A stretch of DNA of 64,000 nt from Virgisporangium aliadipatigenens (GCF_016863615.1 NZ_BOPF01000029.1:62001-126000), one strand, 5' to 3'; shown: positions 7,435 through 16,845, numbered from the stretch's first letter. Made by a program: numbers and translations. The notes: generated from the sequence alone by a model not told the origin.

Positions 7435-8652
7435 TTAGCTCAGGGCCTGCGCCGTCTCGGCCGGGACGGGCCGGCCGAGCATCTCGCAGGTGAGGACGGT
7501 GTCGGCCGCGGAGACGACCCGCGCGTAGCGGGCCGCGCCGTCCGCGGACGCGGTGACGCTCGGCTGCCCGGTGACGTCGGCGACGGCGGTGCGGCGGCCG
7601 TCCCCGGTGGCCGTGGCCCTGGTGTGGTGACCGCGGGTGTCGCCGCCGTGGGCCCACACCGTCCCGCACGCCGTGTCGAGGCGGATCAGGCCGAGGCCGT
7701 ACCCGCCGGGGATGCCGACGCTGTCGGGCAGCGGGACGGTGGTCCTCATCTCGGCCAGTGCCCTGCGGGAGAACAGTTCGGCGCGCAGCACCGCCCCGAG
7801 GAAGCGGGACACCTCCCCGGGGGTGGAGATCAGCGCGCCGCCGGCGCCGGCCCAGCCGCCGAGCGGGCGGTCGGAGACGTCGACGTACGACAGGGTGGGG
7901 CCGCCGAAGGAGACCGCGTAGCCGTGGGCGTATCCCCGGCCGGTGTGCGTCGCCCGCGGGTCGGGGTAGTACGTGCGTGTCAGGCCCAGCGGTCCGGCGA
8001 TGTGCCGGCGGATCAGTTCGGGCATCGGGCGGCCGGTGACCTGGCGCAGGAGCATGCCGAGCAGGACGTAGTTGGTGTTGGAGTAGTTCCAGCCCCGGCC
8101 GGGTGCGAAGTCGGGCGCGTGCGCGAAGGCGAGGTCGAGGAGTTCCCGTTCGGTGGCGACGTGCTGCGGGTTTTGTTCCATCCGCAGGTAGTAGCCGGGG
8201 TCGGCGATGTAGTTGAACAGGCCGCTGGTGTGGTTGAGCAGCATCCGGACGGTGATGTTCGCGCCGTTCGGCACGACGCCGGGCAGGTACCGCTCGACGG
8301 GCGCGTCCAGAGCGATGCGCCCGCGGTCGAACTGCTGCAGCACCAGCGTGGCGGTGAACGTCTTGGTGACGCTGCCGATCTCGAACTGGTCGTGCCCGGT
8401 CATCGCCCGCCCGGTGGCCCGATCGGCGACCCCGGCCGCCGTGACCGTGATCCGGCGCCCGTCGTCGATCCGGGCGGCGTACCCGGGAACTCCCAGCGCC
8501 AGCACCTGCCGGGCGGCGTCCCGCATCGCGTCGCCGTGCCGTGGTGCGGCGGCGGCCGGCGCAGCCGTGGCGGCGAGCGTCATGGCAACGGTCAGGCCGA
8601 ACGCGGCGAGCCGACGGGTGCGCCGGTGCGCGACGAATCGCAATGCATCCAT
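7435..8652 (-). CDS. Secreted serine hydrolase, beta-lactamase/DD-peptidase family
   Basis: 405 residues with a signal peptide (hydrophobic core about 15-35, AAAAP cleavage area). The penicillin-recognising fold motifs are complete: S94-V-T-K97 (nucleophile and base), a YSN triad in WNYSNTNYVLLG, and HGGD in the place of the KTG motif. This is a class C-like serine hydrolase (Pfam Beta-lactamase), usually a D-alanyl-D-alanine carboxypeptidase, esterase or D-aminopeptidase acting outside the membrane. It is not a clinical-type beta-lactamase by these motifs alone. It is a single gene facing the DUF2199-like gene across a terminator. Confidence 0.88.
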   Translation of the reverse strand: MDALRFVAHRRTRRLAAFGLTVAMTLAATAAPAAAAPRHGDAMRDAARQVLALGVPGYAARIDDGRRITVTAAGVADRATGRAMTGHDQFEIGSVTKTFTATLVLQQFDRGRIALDAPVERYLPGVVPNGANITVRMLLNHTSGLFNYIADPGYYLRMEQNPQHVATERELLDLAFAHAPDFAPGRGWNYSNTNYVLLGMLLRQVTGRPMPELIRRHIAGPLGLTRTYYPDPRATHTGRGYAHGYAVSFGGPTLSYVDVSDRPLGGWAGAGGALISTPGEVSRFLGAVLRAELFSRRALAEMRTTVPLPDSVGIPGGYGLGLIRLDTACGTVWAHGGDTRGHHTRATATGDGRRTAVADVTGQPSVTASADGAARYARVVSAADTVLTCEMLGRPVPAETAQALS

Positions 8653-8754
8653 GGGTGTATTGGTCGGCGCGACGGCCGGTGTGGTTCCGACCGACGTAGG
8701 TCAGCAACGGCGCGGCCGGATCGCCGAGGCGACCCGGCCGCGACGGGCGTTCGG

Positions 8755-9387
8755 CTAGAGCCGGGCGAGGATCTTCTTCATCGTCTCGATCTCGCCCTGC
8801 TGCGTGGTGGCGATCGCCTGGGCGAGTTCCTTCGCCTTGGCGTGCGAACCCTTGGCGACCTCGTCCTTGGCCATCTGGATGGCGCCCTCGTGGTGGGCGA
8901 TCATCATCGTGCAGAACTGCTTGTCGAACTCCTTGCCGGAGGCCGCCTTCAGTTTGGCCATGTCGGCGTCGGACATCATGCCCGGCATCGTGCTGCCGTG
9001 GCCCATGCCGTGATCGCCCGGGGGCAGGGTCGTCGGCTTGCCCCACTCGGTCAGCAGGCCGGTCAGCTGCGTGATCTCCGGGCCCTGGGCGTTCTTGATG
9101 GCGGCGGCCAGGGTCTTGACCTCCGGGTCCGTGGCCCGGGTGGCGGCCAGTTCCGTCATCTCGACGGCCTGCTGGTGGTGCGGGATCATCATCTGGGCGA
9201 AATTCACGTCGGCGTCGTTGAACGCGCCGTTCGCGGACTGGCCGGCCGCCGGCGGGGTGGCGCTACTGCCGCCCATGCCGGACATGTCGCCGTGGCCGCC
9301 GCTGTCGGAGCCGCAGGCGGCCAACACCATCGCGGTCGCACCGGCGAGCGTGGCGAGCGCGGCACGGCGCAGGATCGTACGGGTCAT
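8755..9387 (-). CDS. DUF305 lipoprotein, copper-linked
   Basis: 210 residues. Residues 1-25 are a lipoprotein signal ending in the lipobox LAAC (Cys25). The mature part is a four-helix DUF305 domain with paired Met/His motifs, MMIPHHQQAVEM and MMIAHHEGAIQM, plus a Met/His-rich linker around GDHGMGHGSTMPGMM. These motifs are typical of periplasmic or cell-surface metal-binding proteins that accompany copper resistance genes. It lies downstream of the DUF6153 gene on the same strand and next to the divergent CopC-CopD-CtaG fusion, which supports a copper-handling role outside the membrane. Confidence 0.85.
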   Translation of the reverse strand: MTRTILRRAALATLAGATAMVLAACGSDSGGHGDMSGMGGSSATPPAAGQSANGAFNDADVNFAQMMIPHHQQAVEMTELAATRATDPEVKTLAAAIKNAQGPEITQLTGLLTEWGKPTTLPPGDHGMGHGSTMPGMMSDADMAKLKAASGKEFDKQFCTMMIAHHEGAIQMAKDEVAKGSHAKAKELAQAIATTQQGEIETMKKILARL

Positions 9388-9469
9388 CGCGGAAAATGCC
9401 TTTCGAGGTCGATGAACTGCGGGACAGGGGGAAGCACCGGGTACGGCGGGGCCGCACCGGTGGAACCTC

Positions 9470-9877
9470 CTATGTCCGCAGCACCGACGTCGTGGCCAGC
9501 ACCAGTCCCGCACCGGGCAGCGGCGGACCGCGGGAGTGCCACGGGATCCGCGGCGCGTCGACCGGACGCGATGCCGAGCGGCCCCGGGCCGCGATCGACC
9601 ACAGCAGCAGCGTCGCCACGGCCAGGCCGGCGACGACCGCCAGGCAGACGCTCCAGGACATCGGCATGTGCTCGTCGCGATGGTGGCCGCCGAGACAACC
9701 GTCGCCCGCGCAGTCGGCGGCGACGTCGGCCATGACGACCGTGCCGGCGGACGGCGTCCCATGACCGTGGCCGCCGTCGATGTGGCCCAGCGTGTGCATC
9801 GCCGCTACGCCGAGCAATGTGCAGGCGAGCAGGATCCACCGGGCGTACCGCCCGAGCGTCTCCCTGGCCCGTTGCAC
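9470..9877 (-). CDS. DUF6153 small membrane protein
   Basis: 135 residues, start GTG at 9877. It has a TM segment at about 12-32 (ARWILLACTLLGVAAMHTLG), a His/Cys-rich extracellular loop (HIDGGHGHG, CAGDGCLGGHHRDEHMPM), and a second TM (CLAVVAGLAVATLLLW). DUF6153 proteins are regularly found directly upstream of DUF305 genes in actinomycetes, as here (82-bp gap). The His and Cys residues in the loop could bind copper. It is divergent from the copper fusion gene with only 84 bp between the start codons. Confidence 0.75.
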   Translation of the reverse strand: MQRARETLGRYARWILLACTLLGVAAMHTLGHIDGGHGHGTPSAGTVVMADVAADCAGDGCLGGHHRDEHMPMSWSVCLAVVAGLAVATLLLWSIAARGRSASRPVDAPRIPWHSRGPPLPGAGLVLATTSVLRT

Positions 9878-9924
9878 CCGGCCACCGTACCGGTTCGACG
9901 TCGACGGTTCCCACCGGAGAACGG

Positions 9925-9953
9925 TTGGTCGCCCCCGCGCCGGCGGTTACGCT
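9925..9953 (+). promoter_or_regulatory. Leaderless promoter of the copC-copD-ctaG fusion
   Basis: TTGGTC (9925-9930) and TACGCT (9948-9953) are separated by 17 bp, and the ATG at 9962 lies 8 bp after the -10 box. This places the transcription start at or just before the start codon. Confidence 0.45.
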
Positions 9954-9961
9954 CGGCGGCG

Positions 9962-12667
9962 ATGACGGAGCAGGCGTCCGCGAACGGCCCGGCACCCGGC
10001 GACCGGGCCCGGCCCGGCCCCGACGCGCACCGCCGCTGGTGGGCGGCGCTGATGCTGGCCGTCGTCTCGACCCTCGCCCTGCTGAGCTGGGCCTCCCCCG
10101 CGTCGGCACACGCCGGACTCGAATCCTCGACGCCACGCGACGGCACCAGCGTGACCACCGCCCCGGCGGAGGTGGAGCTGCGGTTCACCACCCGGGTCGA
10201 TCCGGCGAGTCCGGTCGTCGCGGTCGCCGCCGACGACGGCGCCCCGGCCGTCGCTGACGGGCCGCGGGTCGACGGCGTGCGGGTCGTCCAGGCGCTGCGC
10301 CCGGGGCTGCCCGCCGGCCGGTACACGGTCACCTTCCGGGTCGTGTCGGCCGACGGCCACCCGGTCAACGGCATCGTGCGCTTCACCGTCACCGGCTCCG
10401 GCACACCGCAGGGTGCGGCCCCGTCGGCGGGCGGGCACGGCGAGCACACCGGCCATCAGCAGCACAGCGCCGCACCGGCTGCCCCGACCGGCGCGCGTCC
10501 GGCCGGCAGCACCGACACCACGGCGGTGGCGGTCAGCGGGGCAGCCGGGTTCACCCTCGCCGGGCTCGCGTTCGTGTGGTGGTGGCTGCGCCGTTCGAGC
10601 ACGACGGTGGACGGACGGGCCCTCTACGGCGGCCATCGCGGCGACGGGGCGTTCAGCCGTGCCGCGTCCGTGCTCGCCCGCGGGCCGGCGGCCCTCGCCG
10701 GTGCCGGCCTCGCCGTCGCCGCCGCGGCACTGGCGGCCGGGCTCGGCTACGGCGGCGGTGCCCGCCGCACCCGCCTGCCGGGGCTGCCCGAGCCGGACGG
10801 GCTCACCCCGTGGCTGCTGCCCACGGCCCGGTTGGCGATGACCGTCGCGGCCGTGTCCACGGTCGGGTTCCTGCTCGCGGCGACGGTGTTGTCGCCGTTG
10901 CACCGGCCGGTGCCCGCCCACCGCCGCGCACCCGGTGACCTGCGGCGGGGCCTGTCGCCCGCGGCGGCCCACCGGTTGACCGTCGCCGGGTGGAGCGCGG
11001 CGTCGTGGTGCGCGTTCGCGATCGGCGCGCTGTGGTTGTCGGCCGTGGACTCGGCGGGGCGGGCGCAGTCGCCGTCCCAGCTGGTGTCGTTCGCCGTCAC
11101 CACCACGACCGGGCGCGCGCTCGCGGCGGTGGTGCTGCTGGCCGCGGCCCTCTTCGTCGCCTGCCGGGTGGCGGCCACGCCGTCGTCGGCGGTCGCGGTG
11201 CTCGGCCTCGCGGTCGTCACGGTGCTGCCGCCGGTGTTCGCCGGGCACGCGGTCAGCGGCCGCTACCCGCAGCTGGCCGCCTCCGGGATGCTGCTGCACG
11301 TCGTGCCGGCGGTGCTGTGGGCCGGCGGGCTCCTGGCCCTGGCCGTCGCCGCGCGCGGGCCGGTGGCGCAGCTCGCCGCCGCCGTCGAACGGTTCTCGGT
11401 ACTGGCCGGCGCGTGTTTCGCCGCGGTCGGCGTCTCCGGGGTGCTGTCGGCCTGGATCCACCTGCCCGATCCGGCGTCGGTGTTCACCAGCACCTACGGG
11501 CTGCTGGTGCTGACCAAGGTGGTGGTGCTCGTCGCGATCGGCGGCATCGGCTGGTGGCACCGCCGCGCGACGATGCCCGCACTGCGGGCCGGTCGGCGTC
11601 GCACGTTCCTGCGGCTGGCGGGCGTCGAGGTGCTGCTGTTCGGTGCGGTGTTCGGCACCGCGATGGCGCTGTCGCGGACCGCCCCGCCCAACCCGATGGG
11701 CAGCGGCCACGCCGGACACACCATGCCGGCCGGCTATCTCCTGCTCGGCTACGACCTCCCGCCCGCGCCGAACGTCGCGGCACTCGCGCGGTTCTGGCTG
11801 CCCGAGCCGCTGTTCCTCGCCGTCGCGCTGACGATCTTCGGCTGCTACTGCGCGGGCATGTGGCGACTGCGCCGCACCGGCGAACGGTGGCCGTTCCCGC
11901 GGCTCGTCGCGATGGTCGCCGGATGCGTCGTGCTGGTCGGCGCCACGAGCACCGGGCTGGCCCGGTATGCGCCGCTGTTGCCCGGTGCGCACGCGGCCCG
12001 GTACGTCCTGGTGTCCGTCGTGGCGCCGCTGCTGCTGGTGCTGTCCGCTCCCGGGGCGCTGGCCCGGCGGGTGCTCGGAACCGGCGACGCCGAGTGGCCG
12101 GCACCGGTCGGGTGGATCGACGCGGCGGCCCGCAGCCGGCCGGTCGGGCTGCTGACCCGGCCGGCCGTCATCGGTGTCGCGTTCGCGGGCGCGCCGGCGG
12201 CCGTCTACCTGACCGGGCTGTACGAGGCGGCCCTGCGCACGCCGGCCGTGCACCTGGCGGTGCTGTGCGGCGGGTTCGCGCTCGGCTGCGTGTTCTTCAC
12301 CGGCACGGCCGGCTCCGGCGGGCTCGCGGCCCGGCGCTCCGGCGGGGTGCGGGTCGCGCTGGTGGCGTTCGACGGAATCATGCTCTGCCTGGTCGGCGGG
12401 TACCTCACGGTCGTCGACGTCGAACTGGCGGCGGCCTGGTTCGCCGAGGTTCAGCGGCCGTGGTCGACCATGGCAGGCGCCCGATACGCCGGGTTCGCGC
12501 TGCTGGTCGGCGGCGCGCTGGCGTTGCTCGCCGTCGTTCCGGCGGCAAGGCGCCGGGCGGCCCCGGACAGCGCCGCGCCCCGCGACGACCGAGGGGCGCA
12601 CCCGCCGCGGCCGCTGCCGAACGAGGGCCGCGGCGTGCGCACTCCGATCCCCGCCGGGCGGCGGTAG
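9962..12667 (+). CDS. CopC-CopD-CtaG fusion protein for copper handling
   Basis: 901 residues combining three parts that are often separate genes. First, a signal peptide cleaved at ASA|H50 and a CopC domain (about 50-155): N-terminal His50 and the SADGHPVNG block (His133) are the copper-site features. Next, after a His-rich linker (GGHGEHTGHQQH), a multi-TM CopD domain (about 190-560). Last, a CtaG / cytochrome c oxidase assembly-like membrane domain (about 590-880) with conserved His-containing helices. Known family roles are periplasmic Cu(II) binding, copper import across the membrane, and delivery of copper to cytochrome oxidase. It is divergent from DUF6153-DUF305, forming a copper island. 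The C-terminal tail after about residue 860 is disordered. Confidence 0.88.
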   Translation: MTEQASANGPAPGDRARPGPDAHRRWWAALMLAVVSTLALLSWASPASAHAGLESSTPRDGTSVTTAPAEVELRFTTRVDPASPVVAVAADDGAPAVADGPRVDGVRVVQALRPGLPAGRYTVTFRVVSADGHPVNGIVRFTVTGSGTPQGAAPSAGGHGEHTGHQQHSAAPAAPTGARPAGSTDTTAVAVSGAAGFTLAGLAFVWWWLRRSSTTVDGRALYGGHRGDGAFSRAASVLARGPAALAGAGLAVAAAALAAGLGYGGGARRTRLPGLPEPDGLTPWLLPTARLAMTVAAVSTVGFLLAATVLSPLHRPVPAHRRAPGDLRRGLSPAAAHRLTVAGWSAASWCAFAIGALWLSAVDSAGRAQSPSQLVSFAVTTTTGRALAAVVLLAAALFVACRVAATPSSAVAVLGLAVVTVLPPVFAGHAVSGRYPQLAASGMLLHVVPAVLWAGGLLALAVAARGPVAQLAAAVERFSVLAGACFAAVGVSGVLSAWIHLPDPASVFTSTYGLLVLTKVVVLVAIGGIGWWHRRATMPALRAGRRRTFLRLAGVEVLLFGAVFGTAMALSRTAPPNPMGSGHAGHTMPAGYLLLGYDLPPAPNVAALARFWLPEPLFLAVALTIFGCYCAGMWRLRRTGERWPFPRLVAMVAGCVVLVGATSTGLARYAPLLPGAHAARYVLVSVVAPLLLVLSAPGALARRVLGTGDAEWPAPVGWIDAAARSRPVGLLTRPAVIGVAFAGAPAAVYLTGLYEAALRTPAVHLAVLCGGFALGCVFFTGTAGSGGLAARRSGGVRVALVAFDGIMLCLVGGYLTVVDVELAAAWFAEVQRPWSTMAGARYAGFALLVGGALALLAVVPAARRRAAPDSAAPRDDRGAHPPRPLPNEGRGVRTPIPAGRR

Positions 12668-12675
12668 CCCGGCGC

Positions 12676-13260
12676 TCAGGCGTGCCGGGTCGGCCGGTAG
12701 ACGAGCTCCTGGATGCGCCCGTCGAGGGTGCGGCTCTCGAGCAGGTCCAGATCGAAGTCGTCGGCGCCGCCGAAGACGGGCGCCGTCCCGGTCCGGCCGC
12801 TGATCACCGGGAAGATCGTCAGTTGCACGCGGTCGACCAGGCCCGCGGCCATCAGCGCCCGGTTGAGCGACAGGCTGCCGTGCGAACGCAGCGGCACCGG
12901 CGACTCCTTCTTCAGCCGCGCGACGATCTCGACGGCGTCGCCGCTGACCAGGGTCGCGTCCGGCCAGTCCAGGGGGCCGCGCAGCGTCGAGGAGATGACC
13001 GTGGTCGGCATGGTCTTCATCCGGGTGTTGATCGGGTCGTCGAACGTCGACTCCGCCGAACCCGCGCCGAGGAAGTGCACGAAGTCCCGGAAGGTGGCGG
13101 CACCGAGGACCAGCCGCTGATCCTGCTCGTACTGGGCGAGGCGGCGCCGCAGGAACTCGGGGCCCTCCTTGCTCCAGTAGCCGCCCCAGTCGCCGTCGTC
13201 GTTGTAGGAGCCGAAGCCGTCGAGGGTGGCGAAGACGTCGAAGGTGTACGTGGCGGTCAT
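12676..13260 (-). CDS. Dihydrofolate reductase-family protein (RibD C-terminal type)
   Basis: 194 residues covering the full RibD_C/DHFR-like fold. The N terminus VFATLDGFGS corresponds to the NADPH-binding start of the fold. LVLGAATFRDF and the late block FPVISGRTGTAPVFGG match the standalone YyaP/YwjB-type reductases. The conserved catalytic acid of true folate reductases is not apparent, so the substrate is unknown; reduction of a pterin- or flavin-like compound is the family expectation. Only 8 bp separate its stop from that of the convergent copper fusion gene. Confidence 0.82.
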   Translation of the reverse strand: MTATYTFDVFATLDGFGSYNDDGDWGGYWSKEGPEFLRRRLAQYEQDQRLVLGAATFRDFVHFLGAGSAESTFDDPINTRMKTMPTTVISSTLRGPLDWPDATLVSGDAVEIVARLKKESPVPLRSHGSLSLNRALMAAGLVDRVQLTIFPVISGRTGTAPVFGGADDFDLDLLESRTLDGRIQELVYRPTRHA

Positions 13261-13342
13261 GATGTTCTCCTCGGGTGACGTGGTGGACGCTCACCCCTGC
13301 AACGAACGCCCGAACGCCGATCCGACATCGCCTCGGCGATTT

Positions 13343-14398
13343 TTATCGGCGCACGGTGAGCCGGAAGACGCACCCGTCGCCGTCCGGGCCCGGCGAGCGG
13401 AGCGTCAGCGTGCCGCCGTGCGCCAACGCCACCTGGTTGGCGATGGGCAGCCCGAGCCCGGTGCCCCGGGTGTCGCCGCGCCCGCGCCAGAACCGTTGGA
13501 ACACCCGGTCCCGCTGTTCGGGCGGGATACCGGGGCCGTGGTCGGTCACCTCGACGGCCACCTCGTCGTCGGCGGCCTCGACCGTCACCTCGACGGCGGA
13601 GCCGGCCGGTGCGTAGCGCACGGCGTTGTCGACGAGGTTGGCGATCGCGCGCCGCACCGTCGGTTCGTCCACCGGGGCGAACGCGGCCGGGTCCGGGGCG
13701 GCTGGCGCGCTCAGCCGGATAGCGTTCGCCTCGGCCAGCGGGTCCGCCTCGGCCACCACCTCACGCACCAGGGCGGCGATGTCGGCCGGTGCCCGGACCG
13801 TGCGGCGGGCCCGCCCGCGCGCGTCGACGAGCAGTTCGTCGATGGTGTTCTGGAGGCGGGCGGCGGCGGTGCGGGAACGCTCCAGTCCGGCGCGGTACAC
13901 CTCGACGGTCGGCTGCGGATGCGCCAGCAGCACCTCGGCGTTGCTCATCAGCACGGCCAGCGGCACCCGCAGTTCGTGGCTGGCCTCCTCGATCAGCCGC
14001 CGCTGGGTCTGCGCCGCCTCGTCCAGGCGGGCCAGCATCGCGTCGAAGCCGGCGGCGAGCGCGACCAGTTCGGTCGGCCCCCGGTCGAGGCCGATGCGGC
14101 GGCTCAGGTCGGTGGCCTCGATGTCCTCGGCGACGGCGCGCACCCGGTCGATCGGGCGCACCGCGCGGCCGGCCCACCACCACGCCAGCGCGGCGGCGAC
14201 GGGGCCGAGCGCGAGCGTGGTCCAGGCGAACGGGCTCCCGGAAGACGCGCGGTCGACCGTCGGCGTTCCGCCGATGCCCACGTCGACCTCCACGTCGGTG
14301 GCGACGCCGACGCCGAACACCAGCAGCACCGGCGCGTAGATCGCGACGAAACCCAGCAGGGCCAGCCGGACCCGCAACGACGCCAGCGCGTTCCTCAC
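13343..14398 (-). CDS. Two-component sensor histidine kinase
   Basis: 351 residues, start GTG at 14398 inside the stop of the response regulator gene (GTGA overlap). Two TM segments (about 12-34 and 58-78) frame a very short extracytoplasmic loop, so it probably senses the membrane or a partner protein. A HAMP region (AGRAVRPIDRV onwards) precedes the HisKA box EEASHELRVPLAVL with phospho-acceptor His141. The HATPase boxes follow: N box NLVDNAVRYAP, G1 DHGPGIPP, F box VFQRFWRG, G2 GTGLGLPI. All key residues are present, so it should be active. It pairs with the OmpR-type regulator encoded just upstream. Confidence 0.92.
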   Translation of the reverse strand: MRNALASLRVRLALLGFVAIYAPVLLVFGVGVATDVEVDVGIGGTPTVDRASSGSPFAWTTLALGPVAAALAWWWAGRAVRPIDRVRAVAEDIEATDLSRRIGLDRGPTELVALAAGFDAMLARLDEAAQTQRRLIEEASHELRVPLAVLMSNAEVLLAHPQPTVEVYRAGLERSRTAAARLQNTIDELLVDARGRARRTVRAPADIAALVREVVAEADPLAEANAIRLSAPAAPDPAAFAPVDEPTVRRAIANLVDNAVRYAPAGSAVEVTVEAADDEVAVEVTDHGPGIPPEQRDRVFQRFWRGRGDTRGTGLGLPIANQVALAHGGTLTLRSPGPDGDGCVFRLTVRR

Positions 14399-15066
14399 GA
14401 CGGTGCCCCGAACCGGTAGCCGACGCCGGTGACCGTCACGATCAGCGGCGGGTCGCCGAGCTTGCGCCGCAGGCGGCTCAGGATCACCCGCACCGACGCG
14501 GTGAACGGGTCGGCGTGCGCGTCCCAGACGTGTTCGAGCAGCTCCTCGGCGGAGATCAGCTGTCCCGGGCGGTGCATGAAGTAGCGCAGGAGCGAGAACT
14601 CCCGCCCCGTCAAAGCCAGCGGGGTACCGCCGCGCCAGGCGCGATGAGCGGCGAGGTCGAGCGTCAACCCGCCGGCCCGCAGCGTCGTGCCGTGCTCGTC
14701 CGCGCGGCGCGCCAACGCCCGCAGCCGGGCCAGCAGTTCGGCGAAGTGGAACGGCTTCACGAGGTAGTCGTCGGCGCCGGCGTCGAGGCCACCGACCCGG
14801 TCGGCGACGGCGTCGCGGGCGGTCAGCACGAGGCACCGCCGGGGCCGGCGCAGGTGGCCGTCGTGGCCGACCCGCCGGACGAGGTCGAGCCCGTCCCCGT
14901 CCGGCAGGCCCAGGTCGACGCAGGCCACGTCGTAGGTCGTGGTGACGAGCAGTTCCTCGGCGGTGGCGTAGGTGCCGGCGACGTCGACCGCGTAGGACTC
15001 GTTGCGCAGGCCGAGCGCGACGATCTCGGCGAGATCGGGGTCGTCCTCGACGAGCAGGATGCGCAC
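14395..15066 (-). CDS. OmpR-family response regulator
   Basis: 223 residues. The receiver domain has the acidic pair (EDD, 7-9), phospho-acceptor Asp51 in CVDLGLPDGDG, and the conserved Lys in DYLVKPFHF. The C-terminal winged helix (about 125-223) ends with the recognition part TASVRVILSRLRRKLGD and the wing GVGYRFGAP. It is co-transcribed with the kinase gene and may control the secreted serine hydrolase encoded 20 bp upstream on the same strand, since the three genes could form one operon. Confidence 0.93.
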   Translation of the reverse strand: MRILLVEDDPDLAEIVALGLRNESYAVDVAGTYATAEELLVTTTYDVACVDLGLPDGDGLDLVRRVGHDGHLRRPRRCLVLTARDAVADRVGGLDAGADDYLVKPFHFAELLARLRALARRADEHGTTLRAGGLTLDLAAHRAWRGGTPLALTGREFSLLRYFMHRPGQLISAEELLEHVWDAHADPFTASVRVILSRLRRKLGDPPLIVTVTGVGYRFGAPS

Positions 15067-15085
15067 GGTGTACTCCCAGGCGTGA

Positions 15086-16783
15086 TCAGCTGGTCCGGCG
15101 GGCGATCAGAGGGCCGGCGGGTGTGCTGATCGTCAGCTGGTCGGCGCCGAAGACGACCGTCACGTCCGGACCGGTGCCGGTCGGGTCGTCCGGACGGTAC
15201 CGGTCGCCGCCGACGGGCACGAGGGCCAGCGCCGGCGGTTCGCTCGGCAGTTCCACCGCCTGGATGCCGCCGTGCTCGTCCACCGCGTACCAGCCGAGCA
15301 CACTCCGGCCCCCGAACGCCACGGTGACGTAGCTGCGCATCTCGCCGTCGGCCGCGACCGTTCCGGCGAGCGCGACGTCCGTGATCTTTCCGTACTGCCG
15401 CTCGAGCGCCTCGCGTTCCTCGCGGCCCTCCTTGCTCCGTCCGGCGAGCAGCGCCAGCACCCGGTCCTCGTGCGCGCGGAACCCCGCCACCGAGAAACGC
15501 CCGCGCGGCGGGAACAGCGCGCTGACGGCGTCGACGCCGTTCGCGGTGATCGTCGGTCGGTTGTCCGGCGCGGAGACCCGCAGGGTGCCGCCGGAGTCGA
15601 GCCGGTACACGCCCGACGCCCGGCCGAGGTCGGCGGTGCCCGCGGGAGCCGACGGGGTCGGCAGCGCCGCGCCGGTGACCAGCGCCGCGATCGTCGCCGA
15701 CAGCAGCTTCTCCGCCGTGAGCACGGGCCGGTTCGAGGCGATGACGACCACCTGGTCCCGCTGCGGGATCCACACCGCCGCGACGTTGTGGCCGACGTCG
15801 CCACCACCGCCGGCGATGCCCACGAGCGGCTTTCCGTAGACGGCGGCGTCGAACGCCACCATGCCGCCCAGCGTGTGCGCGCGCCCCTCGCCGACGTCGT
15901 GCGCCGGGGCGGCGACGCCTCTCGTGGACTCCGGCGACAGCAGCTTTCCGGTGAACAGCGCCCTGGTCCACGTCGCCAGTTCGCGGGGTGTCATGGCGAG
16001 GGAGCCGTTGCCGTCCACCGCCCAGTGCTCACCCGGGAGGTCGCCGGCCCGGCCCGGGGTGCCGTCGTCCAGATAGCCGCGGGCGCGCGGACCGGCGGCG
16101 GCCGGCCGGCCGTCCCAGAACCCGCCGAGCGTCCCCTCCGGCAGGGCGAGCGTGCTCGACACGGTGTAGTCCCGGTAGCTCCGGCCGGAGACGGCCTCGA
16201 TGACGATCGCGAGGAGCGTGTACCCGGCGTTGCTGTAGGCGTCGTCGGTGCCCGGGGGGAACGCGAGTTCGAGCCCGTTGATCGCGGCGATCGCCCCGTC
16301 GCGGGTCAACGGCGTGTGGTCCGGCCCGACCGAACCGGCGAGGCCGCTGGTGTGCAGGAGCAGCTGCCGCACGGTCGCACCGGCGACCGGACCGGTGATC
16401 GCCGGCACGAGGGTGCCGATCCGGTCGTCGAGGGAGAGCCGCCGTTCGTCGACGAGTTTGAGCACGCTCGCCGCCGTGAATGCCTTCGTGACCGACCCGA
16501 TGCTGTAGACCGTGTCGGCGGTGTTCCGCGCGCCGGTGGTGTCGTCGGCCGCTCCGTAGCCGGCGAGGCAGTCGAACCGTCCCCCGTTCGACACGGCGAT
16601 CGCGCCGCTGAACCCGACCCGGCCCCAGGCGTCGAACGCGGGCCCCAGGGCGGCGCAGGCGTTCGCGGGCCGGGCGGGGCCGGGATCGTCCTCGGTGCAC
16701 GCGCCCGTCCCGATGGCTGCCGCACCGGTGACCAGCACGACGAGGACGTGCCGCAGCGCGCGGCGCAGTGCGAGAAGAGGCAT
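15086..16783 (-). CDS. Serine hydrolase lipoprotein, beta-lactamase family
   Basis: 565 residues. A lipoprotein signal (TM about 8-24, lipobox GTGAC, Cys29) anchors it to the outer membrane face. The catalytic domain has S97-V-T-K100, YSN in DDAYSNAGYTLLA, and a Gly-rich GGGGDVGHN stretch near the usual third motif. About 180 further residues form a C-terminal beta-rich domain like those of the class C-like DD-peptidases and esterases. With the two-component pair 20 bp downstream it may form a cell-wall stress unit. The 5' end faces the intergenic repeat at 16846-16925. Confidence 0.85.
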   Translation of the reverse strand: MPLLALRRALRHVLVVLVTGAAAIGTGACTEDDPGPARPANACAALGPAFDAWGRVGFSGAIAVSNGGRFDCLAGYGAADDTTGARNTADTVYSIGSVTKAFTAASVLKLVDERRLSLDDRIGTLVPAITGPVAGATVRQLLLHTSGLAGSVGPDHTPLTRDGAIAAINGLELAFPPGTDDAYSNAGYTLLAIVIEAVSGRSYRDYTVSSTLALPEGTLGGFWDGRPAAAGPRARGYLDDGTPGRAGDLPGEHWAVDGNGSLAMTPRELATWTRALFTGKLLSPESTRGVAAPAHDVGEGRAHTLGGMVAFDAAVYGKPLVGIAGGGGDVGHNVAAVWIPQRDQVVVIASNRPVLTAEKLLSATIAALVTGAALPTPSAPAGTADLGRASGVYRLDSGGTLRVSAPDNRPTITANGVDAVSALFPPRGRFSVAGFRAHEDRVLALLAGRSKEGREEREALERQYGKITDVALAGTVAADGEMRSYVTVAFGGRSVLGWYAVDEHGGIQAVELPSEPPALALVPVGGDRYRPDDPTGTGPDVTVVFGADQLTISTPAGPLIARRTS

Positions 16784-16845
16784 GCGCCGAACGTAGGAAC
16801 CCCGCTGCGAACCTGATGTAAACGGCGAAACCCTCAGGGCTCCGG

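Noticed and set aside
7378-7493. 38-residue frame after a good ribosome-binding site
   Set aside because: Reads through a terminator hairpin into the antisense of the serine hydrolase gene; no coding character. Kept only as an observation about the control region.
9947-13294. Minus-strand frame of 1115 residues opposite the copper fusion
   Set aside because: His/Arg/Gly-rich shadow with no domain; the plus-strand gene has a clear CopC-CopD-CtaG structure.
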